A DNA stretch of 50,635 nucleotides from CAZTXD01 sp964617995 (GTDB lineage: Bacteria > Actinomycetota > Acidimicrobiia > Spongiisociales > ZC4RG35), in the NCBI GenBank assembly GCA_964617995.1, contig CAZTXD010000006.1, positions 1 to 50,635 on the forward strand, in the 5' to 3' direction. Positions 24,163-33,200 of the stretch are shown piece after piece (the stretch's first letter is position 1; every line of letters begins with the position of its first letter). A program made the translations under genes and the position numbers. The notes under the pieces were generated by a model, which was not told the origin of the DNA, ran no database searches, and saw only the letters and a program-made list of their open reading frames with translations.

Positions 24163-24777
24163 ATGGCCAGGCTCTCACCCGAGGACAGGCGAGAGGCGAT
24201 CGTGGCGGCCGCTCTCTCCGTGGCACGTCGCAAGGGTCTCGCCTCGACCACCGTCCGGGACGTCGCCCGGGAGATGGGCACTTCCAGCGGGCTCGTCCAC
24301 CACTACTTCGACTCGATGGACGACGTCCTCGCCCAGGCGTTCGCCCGGGCCGCCCGTCTCGACCTCGACAGGGTCACCCGGGCGGTGGAGGAGGCGGGGA
24401 GTCCGGGGACGGCGTTGCGGGCATTCATCGAGAGCTACGCTCCGGAGACATCGGACTGGACGTTCCAGTTGTGGCTCGACGCCTGGAGCGAGGCGGCCCG
24501 ACGCCCCGCCCTGAGGGAGACGTCGGTCGGCCTCAACGTAGCCTGGCAGCAGCTCGTCGCCCGGATCCTCCGGGAAGGGACGGCGTCGGGTGAGTTCAGC
24601 TGCGATGAGCCCGACGTGTCGGCCTGGCGGATCATCTCGGTGCTCGACGGGCTGGTTCTCCAGGTGGTCGCCCATCGCACCGTCCTCACCCGGGGAACGA
24701 TGATGGAGTGGGCCCGGCACGCCGCCGAGACCGAAGTGGGGCTTGCTCGGGACGCCCTGGCCGGACAGATGACCTAA
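24163..24777 (+). CDS. BetI-like TetR-family regulator
   Basis: A 204-residue TetR regulator. The N-terminal helix-turn-helix is IVAAALSVARRKGLASTTVR, then REMGTSSGLVHHYFDSMDDV. The C-terminal half (FQLWLDAWSEAARRPALRE; WRIISVLDGLVLQVV) matches the BetI-type domain. TAGCCT (24149-24154) lies eight bases before ATG 24163, a leaderless pattern. The stop (24775-24777) overlaps the stop of the opposite-strand nitroreductase gene. Target unknown, perhaps the Rieske gene upstream. Confidence 0.9.
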   Translation: MARLSPEDRREAIVAAALSVARRKGLASTTVRDVAREMGTSSGLVHHYFDSMDDVLAQAFARAARLDLDRVTRAVEEAGSPGTALRAFIESYAPETSDWTFQLWLDAWSEAARRPALRETSVGLNVAWQQLVARILREGTASGEFSCDEPDVSAWRIISVLDGLVLQVVAHRTVLTRGTMMEWARHAAETEVGLARDALAGQMT

Positions 24778-25418
24778 GACCAAAGGGGGCCGTCGACACC
24801 AAAGCGGAGCGGCTCCCCCCAGTGGTTCATGTAGGAGACCTCCTCCACCGGTTTGCGTTCGGCGATGCCCCACCTTCCCAGCGGATAACCGCATGACACC
24901 GCGGCATTGAGCTGCCAGCCCCGGTCAGCAGGCACGCCGAGCAGTTCGAACACCGCCTCGCTGCGGAATATCCCGAGGATGGTGGTGAGGCAGGTCCCCA
25001 CTCCCCGGCCGCGGGCGGCGAGCATGGCGTTCCACACCGCCGGATAGACCGACGCTCCGCTGGGATCGTTGCGACTAAACACGAGCAGCCACATCGGCAC
25101 CTGCTCGAAGTTGTCGGCCAGCCACTGAGACGACCGCATGACCCGCAGAGCAGCCTCGTTCCCGGCCCGTTCGGCAGCTTCCCGGCGTCCGTCGTAGATG
25201 GTCGTCTGGAGCAGATCCCACGCCTCCCGATAGATGGGACCCAGAGCTGACCGCGTCTGGGGGTCGGTCACTACCAGGAAGCGCCAGTTCTGTGTGTTGC
25301 CTCCCGAAGGCGCTCGCACCGCCGCGTCGAGCATCGCCGCCGCCACCTCGTCGGGGACGGGCTCTGGTGCGACGCGGCGCATGGCACGGGTGGTGTAGAG
25401 GGCTTCGTAGAGGTCCAT
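24774..25418 (-). CDS. Nitroreductase-family FMN oxidoreductase
   Basis: A 214-residue nitroreductase-like flavoprotein. LYEALYTTRAMRRVAPEPVP (3-22) holds the FMN-phosphate Arg residues, followed by APSGGNTQNWRFLVV (36-50), and AARGRGVGTCLTTILG and GYPLGRWG near the C-terminus complete the family pattern. ATG 25418 is the family start, though the frame is open further upstream through repeat sequence. Its stop overlaps the stop of the TetR gene on the other strand. Substrate unknown. Confidence 0.9.
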   Translation of the reverse strand: MDLYEALYTTRAMRRVAPEPVPDEVAAAMLDAAVRAPSGGNTQNWRFLVVTDPQTRSALGPIYREAWDLLQTTIYDGRREAAERAGNEAALRVMRSSQWLADNFEQVPMWLLVFSRNDPSGASVYPAVWNAMLAARGRGVGTCLTTILGIFRSEAVFELLGVPADRGWQLNAAVSCGYPLGRWGIAERKPVEEVSYMNHWGEPLRFGVDGPLWS

Positions 25419-25780
25419 GCTCAAGGAGGCTACCGGGACGGAGCAGGGTGACTTCCGAGGTAGCCGGATCGGAAGCGCCAGAGAGGAAACACGGCTCTCC
25501 TGACTGATCCGGGGGTTGCCCCCGATGAACTGCGGTTGTTCGCCCCGGTGACAGCAGGCGGGTCGCAGTCGACGAGGACGACCGCTTCGAGCTGGTGGCG
25601 GCGTGAACCGTGGGCCACAGCCCACCCCTAGCGGGGTGTGGAACCCTGGGTTCGCCCCCGGGACGACGCTCGTAACCATCTGTGGGCTCCAGGCCACCCC
25701 TAGCGGGGTGTGGAACCCAGGGTTCGCCCCGGGGCTTTCGCCGGCCCGACCCGCCCGGTGGTGGTGATAGAGCGCGCCGA
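25419..25780. other. Intergenic region with repeats
   Basis: A 362-base region between two minus-strand genes. Besides the repeat pair at 25610-25735 it has a small hairpin GGGGGTTGCCCCC near 25511. No gene is supported: open frames here are low-complexity and repeat-derived. Confidence 0.6.
25610..25735. repeat. Tandem palindromic repeat, two copies
   Basis: Two copies, starting at 25610 and 25682 (72 bases apart), share GTGGGC and then CCACCCCTAGCGGGGTGTGG followed by GAACCC-N-GGGTTCG and a C-run/G-run. Each copy has two small hairpins: CACCCC-TAGC-GGGGTG, and GAACCC/GGGTTC. The base between the last two arms is T in copy 1 and A in copy 2. Nothing beyond the repeat is shared downstream of copy 2. 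Function unknown; it may be a dispersed element. Confidence 0.8.
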
Positions 25781-27130
25781 TCACTGATCCGCAAGGAGAT
25801 CGCGGGCCGCTCCGAACAGCAGCACGGCCTCGAGCTGGTCGAAGTCCTCGAAGGGATCCACGACCGATCCGGCCAGCACGAGCGTCCGACCGTCCGGGCG
25901 CTCCACCAGCCAGCTCATCGCCACCAACCCCGGCTCTGAACCGCCCTTGAAGGCAACGACGTCGAAAGAGCCGCCCTCATCGGGTAGACCCGGGTTGATC
26001 GTGAGGATCTGGGTCACCGGCTCCCCCCGGTCGTATAGTGCGGCCAGCACCCGGCACATGTCGGCGGGGGTGGCGAACCACTCGATACGGTCGGGGTGGA
26101 TAGGGCGGTCGAACTCGGCCAGAGGGATGTCGGAGGGACGGATATCGGAGATCTGATCGAGGATGAGTCGCCGCTCCTCGTCGTCGCCGTCGATCCACCG
26201 GTCGGCCAGACCCGAGGCCGGCCCGACCTTGAGGGCCGTGAGGTCCATCGTGTCCATCAGCGGGATGTTGCGGGAGGGATCATCCATCCCGTAAGCGGAG
26301 AACGCCTCCTCGACCGCGGCGCGACCCACCAGGTCGATGAGGTGATCGGTGCCGGTGTTGTCTGAGAAGGCGATCATCGTCTCGGCCACCTCCCGCACCG
26401 AGAAGGTGGCCCCCTCCTCCTCGTTCTGGAGAACACCGGTGGGAATCGACTTGAGCTCCTCGGTGATCGTCACATCGTCGTCCCACGCCAACTCGCCGGC
26501 CGCCACCGCATCGGCCAACGCTCCCAGAACGTAGAGTTTGAAGGCCGATCCCACCGGTGCCGGCTCACCTCGACCGCGCTCGAACACCGGCCGGCAGGCA
26601 CCGTCGGTGACCTCGAACACGCCCATCTCCACCGTGCCCAGCTCGGCCAGGCGGTCGGCAGCCTCCTCCAGCTCCGCCGGAGGGTCGTCCAGGGCGGGCG
26701 GCTCCGCCGGCTGGAGGAGGAGCCCGGCGATGCGGTGCGGGACGACCGTCTCCAGGGTGATGTTGGCCCGGAGTGCCTGCCCGTCGCCGGAGACGATCTG
26801 CACGGTGGCGGAGGTCCCGTCTCGCTCCTCGAACTCGCCCACCATCCAGCCCGTGCCCGCCGCGGCCAGATCCTGGACTACCTCCAGGAACGCCTCGTAG
26901 GGCACGTTGTCGATGAATTCGGCGGTGAACACCGACCGGTACTCGCTCTCGTCGACAGCACCCCGATCGAGGATGTCGGCGAGCCACGCCAAGCGAGCGT
27001 CGAGCGGCGCCTCCGTTGCGGCGGTGGTCACGGCGGAGTCGGTGGGAGTAGGCGAAGTCGTGCTCTCGGTCCCGCCCGCACATGCAGCCAGCAACAGGCA
27101 GGTGCCCACCAGAGACAAGGCGTTCCTCAT
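25781..27130 (-). CDS. LpqF/ORF12-like serine hydrolase lipoprotein
   Basis: A 449-residue exported lipoprotein (lipobox LLAAC, Cys17, then a Thr/Ser-rich linker). An N-terminal domain (about 43-140) resembles the Cpe/LpqF or ORF12 N-terminal fold, and the C-terminal domain is class A beta-lactamase-like: SAFK (S195, K198), SDN (256-258) and KGG (395-397) in place of KTG. Proteins of this type (mycobacterial LpqF, ORF12 of the clavulanate cluster) often lack true beta-lactamase activity and may be esterases. Its ATG overlaps by four bases the stop of a LuxR-type remnant. Role unknown. Confidence 0.86.
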   Translation of the reverse strand: MRNALSLVGTCLLLAACAGGTESTTSPTPTDSAVTTAATEAPLDARLAWLADILDRGAVDESEYRSVFTAEFIDNVPYEAFLEVVQDLAAAGTGWMVGEFEERDGTSATVQIVSGDGQALRANITLETVVPHRIAGLLLQPAEPPALDDPPAELEEAADRLAELGTVEMGVFEVTDGACRPVFERGRGEPAPVGSAFKLYVLGALADAVAAGELAWDDDVTITEELKSIPTGVLQNEEEGATFSVREVAETMIAFSDNTGTDHLIDLVGRAAVEEAFSAYGMDDPSRNIPLMDTMDLTALKVGPASGLADRWIDGDDEERRLILDQISDIRPSDIPLAEFDRPIHPDRIEWFATPADMCRVLAALYDRGEPVTQILTINPGLPDEGGSFDVVAFKGGSEPGLVAMSWLVERPDGRTLVLAGSVVDPFEDFDQLEAVLLFGAARDLLADQ

Positions 27131-27258
27131 CTCTCGGCTCCCGGGCGGATCACGTCGGACTCGTACGCAAACACGACCGCCTGGACCCTATCCCTGAGGT
27201 CGCGCTTGATGAGAATCGCCGACACGTGGCGCATGACGGCCCCCTCCCCCACGAAGCG
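27127..27258 (-). pseudogene. Remnant of LuxR/NarL-type response regulator
   Basis: Reading the minus strand into the lipoprotein start gives FVGEGAVMRHVSAILIKRDL followed by RDRVQAVVFAYESDVIRPG and a stop. This is the last part of a NarL/LuxR helix-turn-helix domain (typically FVGEATVKTHVSRIL...RDRVQAVVLAYE). The frame runs back only to a TAG at 27277-27279, and the receiver domain and the first half of the output domain are missing. The stop overlaps the lipoprotein ATG as ATGA, as an intact upstream operon gene would. It looks like a 5'-truncated gene. Confidence 0.8.
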
Positions 27259-27335
27259 TCCCGGATCTCCGCGTTTCTACCGATACGCGAGAGAACGCCC
27301 GCATAGACCCGCTCCGGCGGCGGTAGGGTCACTGG

Positions 27336-28145
27336 ATGGATCATGAGCATCTGGCGGTGGAGGTCGGAGATGGGGTCGGGTGGCTATGGCTGGATCGCCC
27401 CGAGAAGAGAAACGCCCTCTCGCCCGCAATGTGGGCGAACATCCCCGCCGCCGTCGCCGGGCTGACCGATGACGTGGAGGTGCGGGTGATCGTGGTAGCA
27501 GGGCGGGGGCCGGCCTTCACGGTGGGCATCGACCTCGCCATGCTCGCTTCGCTTTCACCGGAGGGCCGGTCGCAGGCCGATGCGCGAATGGGCGTCTACC
27601 GGGAGATCAAGCGTCTTCAGCAGACCATGACCGCCTTCGCCGACTGCCCCAAGCCGGTGATCGCCGCGGTGCATGGATACTGCCTGGGGGCGGGGATCGA
27701 CCTCGTCTCCGCCTGTGACATCCGTCTGGCTTCCGCCGACGCCTTATTCTCGGTTCGCGAGACCCGGATGGCCCTCGTCGCCGACGTCGGAACCCTCCAG
27801 CGCCTTCCCGCCATCGTCGGAGCCGGGCATGTGGCGGAACTGGTTTTCACCGGCGGGGACATCGACGCCGGACGCGCCCACGACATCGGCTTGGTGAACG
27901 ACGTCTACCCCGACACCGAGAGTCTGCACGCGGCGGCGGCGCAGCTCGCCGGTGAGATCGCCACCAACTCGCCGCTGGCAGTTCAGGGCAGCAAGGCGGT
28001 GCTACGGGCGGGAGCCGACCTGTCGACCGAGCAGGCCCTCGATCATGTGGCACTGTGGAATGCGGCCTTCCTCCACTCCAACGACCTGGAGGAAGCGATG
28101 GCTGCCTTCTCCGAGAAGCGTCCTCCTGAGTTCACCGGCACCTGA
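27336..28145 (+). CDS. Dienoyl-CoA isomerase-like crotonase
   Basis: A 269-residue crotonase-fold protein. The oxyanion-hole blocks are GRGPAFTVGIDLAML and HGYCLGAGIDLVSACDIR. The three acidic residues D122, E142 and D150 occur with the same spacing as D176, E196 and D204 of mammalian delta3,5-delta2,4-dienoyl-CoA isomerase (ECH1), and RMALVADVGTLQRLP matches that family closely. It probably helps beta-oxidation of unsaturated acyl-CoAs. TAGGGT six bases before ATG 27336 indicates a leaderless start. It is a single gene, convergent with terC. Confidence 0.88.
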   Translation: MDHEHLAVEVGDGVGWLWLDRPEKRNALSPAMWANIPAAVAGLTDDVEVRVIVVAGRGPAFTVGIDLAMLASLSPEGRSQADARMGVYREIKRLQQTMTAFADCPKPVIAAVHGYCLGAGIDLVSACDIRLASADALFSVRETRMALVADVGTLQRLPAIVGAGHVAELVFTGGDIDAGRAHDIGLVNDVYPDTESLHAAAAQLAGEIATNSPLAVQGSKAVLRAGADLSTEQALDHVALWNAAFLHSNDLEEAMAAFSEKRPPEFTGT

Positions 28146-28158
28146 CCTGCGTTCTGGG

Positions 28159-28959
28159 TCAGCCAGCCGGGGAGGCCTTCATCCGTCCCACCGCTCCCGA
28201 TGCCTCCGGCTGCTTGACATAGGTCGCCCGCAACTCCACCGGCTCGTCGGGCACCTTGCGCCGCCTGACTCGCAGGTTGAGGGCCTCCACGAACACGGAG
28301 AAGCCCATGGCGAAGTAGATGTAGCCCTTGGGGATGTGGAGCTCCCATCCCTCGGCCACGAGCGACATCCCGATGAGGAGGAGGAAGGAGAGGGCCAGCA
28401 TCTTCACTGTGGGGTGCTGGTTGACGAAATCGCTGATGGCTCCCGCGGCGATCAACATCACAGCGATGGCGATGACCACAGCCGCGATCATCACCCCGAT
28501 CTCCTCGGCCATGCCCACGGCGGTGATGACCGAGTCGAGGCTGAAGACGGCATCGAGGACGACGATCTGGCCGATCACGGCTGCAAACGTGGCGGTGGCG
28601 ACCCCTCCTCCGCTGTGAGTGTCCTCCCCCTCGAGCTTCTCGTGGATCTCGAACGTGGCCTTGCCGAGCAGGAACAGCCCTCCGAGGATGAGGATGACGT
28701 CCCGGCCCGAGATCTCGTTGCCGAGCACCGACAGCAGCGGCGCGGTCAGCCCGATCACCCATGAGAGGCTCAGCAGCAACAGGATGCGCATGAGCATGGC
28801 CAGACTCAGCCCGAGGTTGCGGGCCCGGGCCTGCTCGCCGGACGGCAGTTTCCCCGCCAGGATCGAGATGAAGACGATGTTGTCGATTCCGAGGACGATC
28901 TCGAGGGCGGTCAGTGTGACCAGCGCCAGCCAGATGTCGGGGTTGGTGAGCCATTCCAT
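28159..28959 (-). CDS. TerC-family membrane protein
   Basis: A 266-residue integral membrane protein with about seven helices. The family motifs LEIVLGIDNIVFISILAGKL (20-39) and VVLDAVFSLDSVITAVGM carry the conserved acidic residues in membrane helices. TerC proteins are linked to tellurite resistance and, in better-studied bacteria, to metal (manganese) export and metalation of exported proteins. On the minus strand TAGCCT lies six bases before ATG 28959, again a leaderless pattern. Confidence 0.94.
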   Translation of the reverse strand: MEWLTNPDIWLALVTLTALEIVLGIDNIVFISILAGKLPSGEQARARNLGLSLAMLMRILLLLSLSWVIGLTAPLLSVLGNEISGRDVILILGGLFLLGKATFEIHEKLEGEDTHSGGGVATATFAAVIGQIVVLDAVFSLDSVITAVGMAEEIGVMIAAVVIAIAVMLIAAGAISDFVNQHPTVKMLALSFLLLIGMSLVAEGWELHIPKGYIYFAMGFSVFVEALNLRVRRRKVPDEPVELRATYVKQPEASGAVGRMKASPAG

Positions 28960-28993
28960 CGGCGCAGGCTACCGCTGGAGTCGGCCCAGAAAT

Positions 28994-29026
28994 GCCGGTG
29001 GCCGCCCCCTCGGGGCGGCCACCGGC
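28994..29026 (-). terminator. Hairpin terminator after yceI
   Basis: A 15-base perfect stem (28994-29008 with 29012-29026, GCCGGTGGCCGCCCC) and a three-base loop lie just past the yceI stop. On the minus strand it is followed by ATTTCT, a weak U-run. It ends the yceI transcript before terC. Confidence 0.8.
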
Positions 29027-29045
29027 GACGCTATCGAGAGAGCGT

Positions 29046-29621
29046 TCAGTCGGCCTTCACGGCGGCGATCTCGAAATCGAGAGTCACCTTCTCGGAAACG
29101 AGGACCCCGCCCGCCTCGAGGGCGGCGTTCCAGTTGACTCCCCAGTCCTTGCGGTTGACGACGGTCGAGCCTTCGAAGCCCGCTCGGACCTTTCCCCAGG
29201 GATCGATGGCGGCGCCGGTGAACGCCACATCGAAGGTGACCGGCCGGGTCACCCCGCGCACCGTCAGATCGCCGGTGACCCGATAGTCGTCGTCACCGAC
29301 CTCCTCGATGGCGGTGGTCTGGAACCCGACCTGGGGGTGCTCGTCCATGGCGAAGAAGTCGTTGCTGCGCAGATGGGCGTCGCGATCAGCGTTACGGGTG
29401 TTGATGCTGTCGACCTCGATGGTCAGCTCGCCGTGGGACCGGGCAGGATCCTCGCCGTCGAGGTGGAGCGTTCCGACGAACTGGTCGAACCCGCCACGTA
29501 CCTTGGTGACCATCGCATGCCGGGCCACGAAGCCGAACCGGCTGTGCGCCGGGTCGATCTGGTAGCTGCCGGTGAGCTGGGACCGCTCCACGAGAGTCGT
29601 GGTGTGTGTCTCGGTGGTCAT
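29046..29621 (-). CDS. YceI-family protein
   Basis: A 191-residue YceI-like lipocalin-fold protein. The opening SYQIDPAHSRFGFVARHAMV (about 14-33), then LTVRGVTRPVTFDVAFTGAA and the closing strand SEKVTLDFEIAAV are the family hallmarks. No signal peptide is evident, so it is probably cytoplasmic and may bind isoprenoid-type or other hydrophobic ligands. ATG 29621 follows AAGAGAGG by six bases; an ATG at 29639 is less likely. It is divergent from marR with a shared operator region. Confidence 0.92.
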   Translation of the reverse strand: MTTETHTTTLVERSQLTGSYQIDPAHSRFGFVARHAMVTKVRGGFDQFVGTLHLDGEDPARSHGELTIEVDSINTRNADRDAHLRSNDFFAMDEHPQVGFQTTAIEEVGDDDYRVTGDLTVRGVTRPVTFDVAFTGAAIDPWGKVRAGFEGSTVVNRKDWGVNWNAALEAGGVLVSEKVTLDFEIAAVKAD

Positions 29622-29658
29622 GTTTACCTCTCTTCCCACCCCAGCAGTAGGGGTTTGG

Positions 29659-29718
29659 TTGATGTGTCAACATAGTAGCCGACCTTAAGATGACATGTCA
29701 ACTACTTCGAGGTAGACT
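29659..29718. promoter_or_regulatory. Divergent yceI/marR promoters and operators
   Basis: For yceI (minus strand) there is TTGACA (29696-29701), an 18-base spacer and TACTAT (29672-29677). For marR (plus strand) there is ATGACA (29690-29695), 17 bases, and TAGACT (29713-29718), seven bases before ATG 29726. The palindrome TGACATGTCA (29691-29700) overlaps both -35 boxes, and TTGA-TGTG-TCAA (29659-29670) lies at the yceI transcript start. Both sites contain TGTCAA. MarR binding here would control both genes. Confidence 0.75.
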
Positions 29719-29725
29719 CTTCCCC

Positions 29726-30202
29726 ATGACCGCCACCCGTTGGCTAGACGAAGAAGAGGACCGCGCATGGCGCGGGTATCAACAGATGAGCGTGCAGCTC
29801 GCCTCCCGGCTGCACCGCCGCCTGCTGCGCGCTACCGGGCTGTCCCTCTCCGACTACGAGGTGCTGGTCCATCTATCGGAGTCGACCGACGGACGGCTGC
29901 GGGCCTTCGAGCTGGGCAAGGCCCTCCAGTGGGAGAAGAGCCGCCTGTCCCATCATCTCCTTCGCATGGAGGGACGTGGCCTCGTTGAGCGGAGAACCTG
30001 CGAGAGTGACGCCCGGGGACTGTGGGTCGTCCTCACCCCCCACGGACGGAAAACGATCGTGGCGGCCGCACCCCATCATGTCGACGACGTGCGTCGCCTC
30101 ATGATCGATCACCTCACGACTGACCAGCTCACGATGCTGGCGGAGATCTCCGAGAAGGTGCTGGCCTCGCTGCCCGACGACTCTGATCTGTGTGATTCCT
30201 GA
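29726..30202 (+). CDS. MarR-family regulator
   Basis: A 158-residue winged-helix MarR protein. The DNA-binding core is LSDYEVLVHLSESTDGRLRA, then LGKALQWEKSRLSHHLLRME and the wing ERRTCESDARGLWVVLTPHG. ATG 29726 fits the promoter (TAGACT at 29713-29718), giving a leaderless message; an in-frame ATG at 29690 falls inside the operator. It is divergent from yceI, a common actinobacterial pairing, and probably represses yceI and itself through the TGTCAA sites. Confidence 0.93.
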   Translation: MTATRWLDEEEDRAWRGYQQMSVQLASRLHRRLLRATGLSLSDYEVLVHLSESTDGRLRAFELGKALQWEKSRLSHHLLRMEGRGLVERRTCESDARGLWVVLTPHGRKTIVAAAPHHVDDVRRLMIDHLTTDQLTMLAEISEKVLASLPDDSDLCDS

Positions 30203-30256
30203 ACCACCGGCATCGCTCACTCCGTTGTCGTAAGGTACCGATACCCTGCGAAGACG

Positions 30257-33200
30257 ATGACAGCGCTCGACGGGTTCAGCCCCCCGACCCGGGCCTGGTT
30301 CGAGGCCAGCTTCCCTTCTCCGACCCCGGCCCAGGCTGGGGGCTGGCCGGCCATAGAGTCCGGCGATCACACGCTCATTCACGCCCCAACCGGCTCGGGC
30401 AAAACACTTGCCGCATTCCTGTGGACCATCGACCGCCTCCTCCGCGAGCCGCCACCAGCCCGGGAGGAACGATGCCGCGTCCTCTACGTGTCTCCTCTCA
30501 AGGCACTCGCCTACGACATCGAGCGCAACCTGAGGGCACCTTTGTTCGGCATCCGCCATGCCGCCGAGCGGATTGGAAGCGAGAGCCTTCCCGAGCTCTC
30601 CACCTTCCTGAGGACGGGAGACACCCCGGCGGAGGAGAGGAAGCGCATGGCCCGCACCCCGCCCGACATCCTCATCACAACGCCCGAGTCGCTCTATCTG
30701 ATCCTCACTTCCCAGGCGCGATCGACACTGAGATCGGTGCGTTGGGTCATCGTCGACGAGGTCCACGCCGTGGCAGGAACCAAACGAGGGGCACACCTGG
30801 CCCTATCCCTGGAGCGTCTGGAAGAGCTCGCTCCCGGTGCCCAGCGAATCGGCCTCTCCGCCACCCAACGCCCGTTGGAGACGACGGCGCGCTTCCTGGG
30901 GGGAGGTGACGGCGGGGGCAACGGCCGCCCGGTGACCATCGTCGATGCCGGTGGAGAGCGGGACATCGACCTCGAGCTGATCGTTCCCGTCGCCGACATG
31001 AATGCGCCCGCTCCCCCCGATCCCCTCGATCCCGACCGACGGCGGACACAGTCGATCTGGCCCTCGGTGCATCCCCGAATCCTCCAGCTCATCGAGGAAC
31101 ACACCTCCACCATCGTATTCGCCAACTCCCGCCGGCTGGCCGAGAGGATATGCGCCGAGGTGAACGAGCTGGCCGGCAAGGAGGTCGCTCGTTCCCACCA
31201 CGGCTCGGTCTCTCGGGAACAGCGGGTCCTGATCGAGGAGGCGCTCAAGCGAGGCGACCTCAAGGCGGTGGTGGCCACCTCCTCCCTCGAGCTGGGCATC
31301 GACATGGGCGCGGTGGACCTGGTCATCCAGGTGGAGGCGCCGGTGTCCGTCTCCTCTGGACTGCAACGGGTGGGAAGGTCCGGGCATCACGTGGGAGAAA
31401 CCAGCCGTGCCAAGCTCTTCCCCAAGTACCGCGGCGATCTGCTGGTGGCGGCGGCGGTGGCCGAGGAGATGCGCCGGGGCAACGTTGAACCCACCGCCAT
31501 TCCCCGCAACCCCCTCGATGTGCTCGCCCAGCAGCTGGTGGCGGCCGCTGTCATGGAGGACCGAACATCCACGGACCTGTTCGAGATGGCTCGCCGGGCG
31601 GCGCCCTATGAGGAGCTCTCTCGCTCCGTCTTCGATGCCACCCTGGACATGCTGACGGGCCGCTATCCGTCAGATCTGTTCGCCGAGCTTCGGCCCCGCC
31701 TCACGTGGGACCGCGTCGACGACATCGTCTCGGCGCGGCCCGGTGCCCGCCAGCTGGCCGTGACCAACCCCGGCACCATCCCCGACCGGGGCCTGTACAG
31801 GGTGGTGCTTCCCGACGGGTCCCGGGTCGGCGAGCTGGACGAGGAAATGGTCTACGAGTCTCGCCAGGGAGACGTCTTCGTGCTGGGAGCTTCGACGTGG
31901 CGCATCACCGAGATCGGCGTCGATCGGGTAGAGGTGGCGCCTGCCGCCGGTGAGCCGGCCGCCAAGATGCCCTTCTGGCACGGTGACATGGCCGGCCGGC
32001 CGCTGGAGACGGGTCGGGCCGTAGGGCGTTTCACCCGGGAGATAGCCGGGCTCGAGCCCGCCACCGCCCGAGACCGACTCATCGGCCACTACCGGCTCGA
32101 CACCTGGGCGGCCGACAACCTGGTCGCCTACCTGGAGGAGGAGCGACAGACCACTGGAGCCGTCCCCGACGACGAGACCATCGTCGTCGAGCGCTTCCGA
32201 GACGAGATCGGCGACTGGCGTGTCGTGATCCTCTCGCCGCTGGGCGCCCGGGTGCACGCGCCCTGGGCAATGGCACTCACCCAACGCCTACGCCAGAGCC
32301 ACGGCACCGAGGTCGACGTGATCTGGTCGGACGACGGGATCGCTATCCGCTTCCCCGACGCCGCCGAGATTCCAGAGAGCGCCGATCTCATGCTCGACCC
32401 GGAGGATGTCGAGCCGCTGGTGATGGAGGAGTTGGCCGACTCGGCTCTCTTCGCGGCCCGATTCCGTGAAGCGGCGGGGCGGTCGCTGCTCTTGCCCCGC
32501 CGCCGGCCCGGATCGCGTACCCCCCTGTGGCTTCAGCGCAGGCGCGCCGCCGGACTCCTGTCGGTGGCCAGGGAGTTCGGCACCTTCCCTGTGGTCCTGG
32601 AGACGTATCGCGAGATCATCCAGGACGACTTCGACGTTCCCGCCCTGGCGGCAGTCCTGAGCGATATACGCGCCCGCCGGATCCGGGTTGTCGACGTGGA
32701 GGTGCCGTCCGCGTCCCCCTTCGCTTCGTCCCTCCTCTTCGCCTTCGTGGCGGCCTATCTCTACGAGGCCGACACCCCGCTGGCCGAGCGGAGGGCCGCC
32801 GCTCTCACTCTCGACCGCGAGCTGCTGGCCGAGCTTCTGGGAGAAGGCGAACTGAGAGAACTGCTCTCCGCCGATGTGATCGCTGCCATGGAGCTCGAGC
32901 TGCAGCGCCTGACCGACTCGAGGGCTGCTCGCTCCCCGGACGCCCTCACCGACGTGCTGCGCGACCTGGGGCCGCTCTCGAGCGAAGGTCTGCACCAGCG
33001 CAGCCGGGACCTCGACATTCAGATCTTCCTCGATGACCTACACCGGGAGCGCCGGATAATCCCCATCCACCTCGGTGGGGACAGCCTGTGGGCTGCAGTC
33101 GAGGATGCCGGACGGCTCCGTGACGCACTCGGGGTCCAACCGCCGCCGGGAGTTCCCCAGGCATTCCTCGAGCCGGTCCCGGACCCACTCGGTGATGTGG

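Noticed and set aside
25622..25735. tRNA or attC-like site suggested by GGGTTCG and paired arms
   Set aside because: No acceptor stem, anticodon arm or integron core-site pattern could be built; the structure is two small hairpins repeated twice.
24774..25784. Nitroreductase beginning at 25784
   Set aside because: The extra 122 residues come from the tandem repeat region and contain a repeated peptide; the family start is at 25418.
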